DNA of 64,000 nt from an uncultured Eubacteriales bacterium (lineage in GTDB: Bacteria; Bacillota; Clostridia; Christensenellales; DTU072): NCBI GenBank assembly GCA_949292905.1, contig CASFAV010000004.1, forward strand, positions 124,001 to 188,000, read 5' to 3'. Position numbers and translations under genes: made by a program. The notes beneath the pieces were generated by a model. That model was not told where the DNA came from. It searched no databases and saw only the letters and a program-made list of their open reading frames with translations. This document shows positions 34,501 through 43,500 of this stretch, one piece after another; position 1 is the first letter of the stretch; each line of letters begins with the position of its first letter.

Positions 34501-37500
34501 GTCGTTAAGGTCGAAGCTGAGCGACAGATTGGTACCGAGCGTTACCGCAAGTTCCGCAAAATACGTATAGGCGTCTCTCGCTTCCACCGAGATGAGCGGC
34601 TCGAGGGTGCTCTGTATACCGTGAGGCGTGTAGACCTTGCTTTCGTTCTCGATACCCGCTTTGATGGACTCTCCGAGTATGCGGAGCGTGAAGTCGAGTC
34701 CCGCGTCGTTGGGCTTGGTGACGGGCACGAGTTCTGTGCCGGTCCCGTCCTCGGTGGGACGCTCCTCCATCACCAGTTCGCCCGTTGTGGGATCGTAGAC
34801 GTTCACTTCCTTCGTCGCGGAATCGATATGAATGCCCACTTCGTATTCGCTCGAAGGCGTCATTCCAACGCTGAGACTGGGATTTGCCACTCCCGAAAGA
34901 TATTTCGAAAGCGGTATGTCGACTCCGACCAGCTTAAGCACCGCGTTAATCATTTCGAAAGTCACGGTGATCAACAGCCCGTCGTCGTTGGAAAGAAGTA
35001 TTTTCGCTATACCGAGTATCTGTTCTTCCTGGGTTTCGTTGTTGAGTCCCATCGCCTGCGCCCAGGTGGGATATTGCTCGGCGAAAAGCCGCTCCGCCGT
35101 CGCCATATCCGCGGCGTTCTGCGCGGTTTCGCCCGCGACGACGTTGTCCGTCGTGTCGTTGGCGCCTTTTCCGTTGACCAGGAAGTTAATGATGTTTTTC
35201 ATCTTCGGCATGAGCACCTTGCCCATTCCTATGGACGAAAGGTCGAGATAGAGGTTGTCTTCTACGTAGCTGAGCACGAGATCGAATTTGTCGCGCGCTT
35301 TCTTCGAATAGATCTCCACTCTGAGCTGCAGGTTGTCGAGTATTCCCTGCAGGCCTCCTCTTATATAAACGTAACCTTTGATCTCGATAACGATGGTGTC
35401 GCCGAGATCGCCGAGCATTATGAGCTGCGGCAAAGCGGTCTTGAGGAGACTGTCCTCGTCAAACAGCGTCTCCCAGGCGCTGCCGGGCTCGACAAGCTGT
35501 CCGAGATCGCCGTTGGGATCGAGCAGAGCTTCGTACAAGGCTTCCAGTCCCATCACGCCGCCGTCGACGCCGAGTTCCACTTCGAACGCCGCGTCGAGGG
35601 TTATCGTATTGACCGTATGCGCGGGCAGATAGTTGGCGGTCTGCGGCAACAGCAACACGTCGCTCGGATATCCTTCGAAATTGAGTTCGAAGCCGTCTAT
35701 GCCGAGTCCCAAGTCGAGCACTTTACTCGTCGCGGCGTTACCGTCTTTCGAATACTGAGCGGTGGCTTCGAGATCCACGCCGAACATGAAGCTGTTGAGC
35801 TTCGGCGCGAGGAATACCTGCAACAGCAGTCCGCTGAAGATGCGCAGGTCGTTCATCTGGAAGGTGCGCAGCAACGAATTGACCGCCGTTTCGGTGATGT
35901 ACAGCGCAAGTCCGTGCGTCGCTATGCCGTCGAGAACCATCTGAGTGCCGAGGTCGATATTGACGGGAGTCTTATTGCCTCCGGGCGCGTTGGACGGTCC
36001 GGAAGCGTTGGAAGGTTCGCTTCCCGTCTCGGTATCGCCTTCGGTCGCGGTATCGCCCGACGAAGAACCGCCGCCGAAGAGTCCGTCGAGGATATTGTCC
36101 TCGTATTCTTTTTCTCCGAGCAAGGCTTCGAGCACTTCGACAACCGCGAATCTCGGTCCGTTGACGGGGGTGAGATCGATATACATCGTCGAATTGTGCA
36201 GGTTGGCTTGAACGAGAGTGTAATTGTGTCCGTTATCCACTCTGCGGATCGTGATCTGGACTTCGATACCTCTCCAGTTACGGAGCGGGATATTCACGAG
36301 CAATTCCGCTTCCACGCTGAATTCCTGATCTTCCATGATCTCGAGCAGTAACGACAGGCTTACGTTTATGAGCCCGCCGAGCAAGGTGGTAAGGGGTTCC
36401 TGATTGAGTTCGTAACCGGTGTATATTTCTCCGGACAGATCGCCTACCGTGCCGTCGCCGGTGACTTTACCCGCCGCCACGTCTATATATAAGGTAGTGG
36501 AAAGACCGACTACGGGGTTGGACTGGTCGAATACGACGTAATCCTGAGTGCTGCCGTCGTCGAGGTAAGCGTGTTCGGGCGCGTGCATCGTCTTATCGAC
36601 GGCAACGTCCATATAAGTGCCGTCGTCTCTCTCGATGGACTCCGTCCACTGATAGGTGAACGCTACCTGTATGTCGTTGGAGAAGCTCAGACCGAGTCCG
36701 ATGCTGCCGCTCTTCTTATAAACGGGATCCTCTTCCGTACCGATATTGACGCGCTCGTCGCCGTTATACTCGTAACCTTCGAAAGTGAGTTCGAGTCCGA
36801 TGAAATCCTCGGGCTTGAAAAGACCGAGTTCGAGACTGACCTCGCCTATCGGTTCGACGTAGCTCGAATAATCCATGGCTTCGCCGCCGATGGCGGTGAG
36901 CACGCCGAAGAGAGCCGCGGTGCCTATGCCTATCATGAAGCCTTCGGGGCACACGAGCAGGTTGATGTAAGTGGCTATCTCGGAAGCGCCTTCGGGGAGC
37001 TGACGGAGAATGGCGAAGGGATCGAAGCCCTGGTCGCTCTCGTAGCCGGCAAAGCCCGCGTTGGAGGGAGCGGAGCCCGTACCTTCTTCCGTACCTTCTT
37101 CCGTGCCGCTTCCGCCGGAGCCGGCGATGATATTGCCTTCGGAATCCGTCACGCCGTAAATGGTGAGGATGTCGTGGAAAATGAAGTCGTAGACGTTATC
37201 GATGCGCACCGCCTGAATATTGAAGCATTCGGCGTTGAGATACAACGCGCGGTCGATATAGTATGCGGAAAGCACTTCCTTATACTTGGTCACGCCGTTG
37301 TAGACGGCGGTTTCGTTGCGGTCGCGCAGTACGACCGAGAAGTTGGTGTCGTAGAACAGCCCGTTATCGATAATATCGGTAAGGTTGATGTTGCCTTCGA
37401 ATTCGAGCGTGTAGTGGTTGCTCAGAGTGCTGAGCAACTGTATCACGGGTGCGAGTCCGAGTCCGTTGATGGTTTCTATAGTGGAATTGACCGAACCGTC

Positions 37501-40500
37501 GTCGTTGACGCCGAGCTGGGCGAGCAGACTGCTGAGAGTTTCGTCCAGACCGAACTTGGTGCCGTTCACGCCGGTGATGTCGAAGTCGAGAGAGAAGCTC
37601 GCGTAAACGGTCTGCAGGTTGGCGGACAGCGCATAGGATTCGGGGTTGAAGTTTCTGTCGGCAAGCGTTACGTTCTCCGCCGAAGAATCCGCAAAGTCCG
37701 CAGAAATTTCGTGTATGGTGGCGCCTACCTGGTAATTACCGGCTTCGATGACGAGCGACAGAAGATCTTTTTTCACTTCTTCGAGCGCGGGATCGTCCCA
37801 GTACTGCGACAGGCTGTCGAGTCGCGCCATGAGTCCCAGCTGCAACATGAAGTTATTGTTGAGCGTTTCGCCTACGAGGGTGCCGAGGCTCTTGCCGCCG
37901 AAATCGACGCCGATACCGTCGAGCACGCCGAACAGCAACGCGCCCATGAGTTCCATGACGACTCCGGACTTGTTGCCGAGCATTATCTTGAGATAAGGTA
38001 TGAGGTCGCCGCCCGTAAGCTCGTCGCCGTCCGCGTTGGCAGGTCCTTCCGCGGAAGCGTTCGCGGGCGTGACGTCGTTATTGAGATCGTCGTCGTCATC
38101 GGGATAATAACCGCCGATATCGGTGCCGAAAAGATCCATTATGGCTTTGAGCGCCTTCTCGATGCGCACCTTTTCTATGCCTATTATCGAGCCGTCGATA
38201 TAAGCGGTGCCGTCAACGTAGTAGAGGCTGAGGTAATCGACGCCGCGCTCGGTCTTGTAAACGATATTGTCTTCGGTGCTGAGCGCGGTATCGATGATCT
38301 TCTTCTCGACGTCGAATCCGAGGCTCACTTTGAGCTCCGCCGCGACGAGCAGATAATTGATGTCGCCGGTCGCTATGAGCTGCAGGAGATCGTGCATGTT
38401 AAGGATGATGCCTATCTCGTAGCTCATCTTGCGAGGATCGTAACCGTGGTTCTCGAGAATGGCTCCGAAATTGGCGGAACCGCCGAAGAACTGCGTGAAC
38501 AGCGCCTGTATGAGCGCTCCGAAATCGATAGCGGTATTGTTATCGGGATTATTCGGATCGTAAACGGTGTCTTCCGCAACGAGCGAAAGCTCGCCGTTAA
38601 GATTAAGAATTATATTCTGATTTTCCATCTCGAGAGGGTTGAGATGGTAATATCCGCTCGCGGGATTGAGCAGTCCGCCCTGCCAGGAACCGAACTCGTC
38701 GTAAGTGCCGTTATAATAGCTTTCGTCGGGTTCGACGGTTATCTCGATATGCCCTATTTCCATCTGGAGAGTGAGCAGAGTCGCGAAATTCAGATTGAAA
38801 AGCAGGAATGCGGGACGAGTCTCGTCGCCGTTGCCGGTAGGAACGTCGGTAGCTCCTATCTCTACGGTGAGCGAAGGTCCGAAATTACCGAACAGCTTGC
38901 TCACGTCTATCATCGGGTAATCGTCGGGATCTATCGGAGTAAGACCGCTGCCGGCAAGCTCGACGAGGATCTTGCCTTCGGTCAACCAGTAGAATTCGGC
39001 TTCGTTTATTTCGTTATTGGCGAGCATGTCTTCGAGCTCGTCGATACGTTCGGCGACAAGTCCGTTCTTCAATACGACGTATTCTTCGGCGGTGAATCCG
39101 GCTTCGCCGTCCGTGAATAAAGCGTAGCCCGCTTCGAACGCGGCGATAGCGGCGTCAAGCAAAGCCTTTTCCGTTTCGCTGAGATTGCTTTGCCCGGCGA
39201 GCGTGGCGATCAGGTTATCCGCCAGAGCGACGTAAGCCGCGGTCTCGTCTTCTTCCGCGGAAGCCTCGAGGAAGAGGTTGCGCAGACGCATATCGAAGCC
39301 GTCCAACACGCCTTTAACGGCGTCGTAGTTACCTTGGAGGAAATTGCCGGCTTCCGCATGTGCGGCGAGCGTTTCGAGCATCTGCTTGGAAAGTCCGCGC
39401 AACGCATAGTACACCTCGTCGTCGGTGTAAGTACCGGTGAGGTAATAATTTTCGATGAGAGATTCGTCGATCTCCACTTCGAACTCGCCCTGCAGTTTAT
39501 CGGGGAACACGTTCTCGATAATGGTGGGAACGAGGCTGTTGACAAGCGCGTATATCGCTCCCGAAGGTACGAGAAGAGCTACCGGCGCGTTATTCGGTAC
39601 GCCGTAGTCTTCGGGGGAAGAGGATATCGCGAGCACTATCGCCGCGCCGGTCATTATGCTTTCGGGAACGTAACCTTCGGCGTTCTTCGGAAGCGCGAGC
39701 CCGTTATTGGAAGAATTGAGAGCTACGGGGTCGTATTTCTCGGTCTTGCCGGCGGCGACTTCCGTAAATCTCGTCATATATTCGCTGAATTCGGAGAAGT
39801 TGGACACTCTGATGGCGTCGTTGACGACAAGGCCTTCGCCGAGAAGCGCGGTGAGGTCGGCGAAGAGGTTGATGTCGTACGCGTCCTTCGCTTCGTCGTA
39901 AACGCCCATGACGCTGACGCTGAGAACGTCGCCCTTATGCTCTTCGTCGTCTACGGAGCTTAAGAACAGCGAAGCTTTTATATTGGTTATCTCGGTGATA
40001 TCGATTATGGCTTCGATGTCGTAATAGATCTCGCCGCCGAATACCGCGTCGCCTTCGGCGTTGAATATGCCGTCGATGACTTCGAGGATTATGCTCACGT
40101 TAAGGAGCTGTTTATAATCCATCGGCGCGATGTTTTCGTCGTAATAATTGCCTATCTCTTCGTCGGTCATCGCGGAGAAGTCTACGCCGTACTCTTCGTT
40201 ATGCATGCCGAGAGCGGCTTCGCGTATCCACACGAGCCTGTCCTTTTCGGCGGACTGCGTAAGAAGATTGGAAATTTCTTTGAATATTTCCGTGAAGGAC
40301 TGTATATGTCCCGTGGCTCCCGTTTCGGGATCGGTGACTTCGTCCGCGGGAGCGGTTATTTCCGCTTTGATGACGCCGTCGATATTGACGCCTATCGTGC
40401 GCAATTCTTCGACCGTTTGGTAGAGATCCTTGTCGAGTCCTTTGTCGTCGATACCTTGCTCAAACATCAGTTTCAGGGTATCGATAGCGGCGTTAAGGGT

Positions 40501-43500
40501 AACGAAATTGCCGGAAGAGCCGTCGGTGCCGTCTCCGAGATCACGAAGTTTGAGTTCGAGAGCGACTTCGAGAGGACTGAGGTGCGCGCCGAGGGAGGCT
40601 TCTATATCGAACGAATCGAGATAGGAGCCCATATCGAGTCCGAGTATCTTAAATACGCCGAGCAGGAAGGCTTTCGTGATGGTCACGGTGAGTCCGCCGT
40701 TCGCGAGCGCGAGGTCGATATATGTGGTTACCACGTCTCCCGCATCGACTTCCCCGTTGCCGTCGGTCACGTCGCCTTCCGCCGAGGAAGCTCCGCCGTC
40801 CGTCGCGGTATCAGAGGAGCCGCCGCTTATCGCGGCTATGAGCTCCGCTATGACTTCGTTGGCCTGCGGGATATATATATATTTTAATTGTATGGGCGCG
40901 GTATCGATATTCATATAAAGATCGCCGCCGATGTAATACAGCGAGATCACCGCCTTGCGGTTCCTCTCGCCGGTAGCTATGTCTATGTCGTTAGGATCGT
41001 CGCTCGCGTAGGTTTCGAAGGTGATCTTCGCGGCGGTCTCCTTGATCTTCGCGAAATCGAAGCCGTTTTTGGCTATATCGATTATTTCTTCGAGGTTGAC
41101 GCTCGCCTGAATGTTGAAGAAGAGCTGAGCGTCTACTATTCCGAGGAATTCGATAAGCGCGTTGAGCTCGATATCGCCGAGAAGTCCCGAAAGCGCGGGA
41201 GCGAGGTCGATAGTATTGGCGGCGCTTCCCGCAACGGGATTGGAGGTCAAGCCCACTCCGCCGCCGAGTTCCACGTAAATATTGGTAGGCATACCGTCTT
41301 CGGTAAGGAAGAACTCCTTACCCGCGGGCAGCGTTACCGTGAATGCCGGGTCGGTGACGAGCACGGAATCGGAGGGAAGCCCGAATATTCCCGTTTCGTC
41401 GTTGTACTCGAAGTTGTCCACGACGAGCAGCAGGTCGCCCGCCCCGATATGGAGATTGAATATTTCCACGCCCGTGGTGAGGTCGAGCGTTATGCCCTCT
41501 TTACCGAAGCCGAGCGCGAGGTCGGTATCCTGTATTTCGATAGGAAGTTCGCTCGTGAGGAACAAGCCGAGCAAGCCCGCGATGGCGTCCTTCGTAAGAC
41601 TTACGGAGAGCGCCTCGGGAGAAAGCACTACCTGGAGAGCAACCGCTTCGGGATTGGCTACGTTGGCGTAATACGCGTTGTTCTGCAAATTCAAAAGATT
41701 ACGCGCGGGCGCGTTGCCGGGATCGGGCGTGGGCGACGCCGTGATCGCCGTGATGTCGTCTATAAGTTTCGCAACGTTGCTGACGCCGATATTGGGCATT
41801 CCGAAGTAAGACAGATCTATGTAGAGATTGCCGTCAATAAGATAAAGTCCGAGGATATCGACGTAACTGCCGTCGTCGTTCTTATGTTCGAGATCGTAAA
41901 GACGTATCTTGAGTTCGGAAGAGCCGAGCAGCGTCGAGATCGGATCGGCGCCCTCGGAGCCGTCGAGCTTGAGAACGCCCGCGAGACTGATCTTCGCCAC
42001 TATCTCGAAGCCCAGTCTGACGCTGAATTCGCTCGTGTCGACGAGCAATCCGATGCCTTCGATAAGCCCGCCGAGCAAGCCGTTGAGATAATCGTTGACG
42101 TAGCTTTCGACTTTTTCGTAAACTATTTCGCCGTTCTCGTCGTAAACTATTTCGCCGTTCTCGTCGTAAACCGGAATGGGATCGCCGTTCTCGTCGAGCT
42201 TGTTGTCTACGGTAAGCGAGAATTCGCCGTTCACTTTAAGTCCTATTATCAGACCGTCGAGGAATTCCTGAATAGTTTGGAAGGATTCTTTGTATCCCAC
42301 GTCGTCGTTGCCGACGTCCCAGATCGTGCCGTTGGCTTCCGCCTTGAGCTGAATATCCTTGAGGATATCAAGTTCCACGGAAATAGCCTCTATTTCTTCG
42401 TTGCCGCTGTCGAGAAGGGCAAGATATACCCTGAGATAGCCGTTCTCGGGATAACCGTCGCCGAAATCGATGTTGACGAGATGTATTTCCGCAAACGCGT
42501 TGACCTTGGGAAGATCCGCGTCCGCGGGAAGTTCGGTTATGAGCATGCCGAGCACCGTGGTCAGCACGTTCGCCGCCACGTAAACGGTGAGCGTACCGGT
42601 CACTTTGTCGATGACCACCCTGTCGAGCGCGCCGCCGATAAGTCCGAGAATGTCGATACCGCCTTCGGAAGTATCGCCTTCCGCATAATAGGCGTCCTCT
42701 ATTTCTTCCGAAGGACGGAAGAGATTGCCCGCGGAAGCCATACGGACGAGATATTCGTTATAGAGCAGAGCTTTATTGACCGTCGCGAACGCGTTATACA
42801 CGAAAGACGGATCGGAAGTATCCACCGTGATACCGTTCTGCGCGCCGCTCGCTCCCGAATCGGAGGGATAGAGCAACGAACCCAGTAATCCCACGATATC
42901 GAGTCCGGAAAGCGTCTCCTTCAGTCCGAGATTTTCGTACTTGAGTCGCGGCATGGTCGCAAGGGAATTGAGTCCCGGTATCTGATCCTTCAGATTGTCC
43001 AAGAGACTCAGGTCGATATAGATCGTGTCCTCCGAGCCCTCGTAAATCACCGCCAGATAATTCACGTCGGATTCTCTGTTGTAAAGAAGCAATCTGAGCT
43101 GTATCGCGGACAGATTGAGTATATCGATATTCGCTTCGATCTTATAGGCGAGTTCGAGATATTTGGTTTGCTCCACTCCTATCGAAAGCAGCAGATTGTC
43201 CACGAACGCGCCGATGAGTCCGCTGAGGTCGAGTCCCTCTTCGGTAGCCTCCATGCCGAGCGTGACGTCGCCCGCCATCTCGAGGCTGAATTCTTTATGG
43301 GAAATACCGAATATGCCATTGTCGCTGAGCGTCACTTGCAGGCTCGTATAAGCATTGCGTTTGGCTTCGGTATCCACCATCTCGTAGTTGTCCCATTCGG
43401 GTTCCTTGAGATAGGTTATCTCGTCGAGCGTGATGCCGAAACGCACCGTGTCGGTAAGTTCCGCTTTGATCTCTATGGTGTTGAGCGGGTCGAGCTGGTT

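Noticed and set aside
42117..42164. Tandem repeats considered as a CRISPR array
   Set aside because: They are contiguous in-frame repeats without spacers. No CRISPR repeat-spacer pattern or cas gene was seen in the window.
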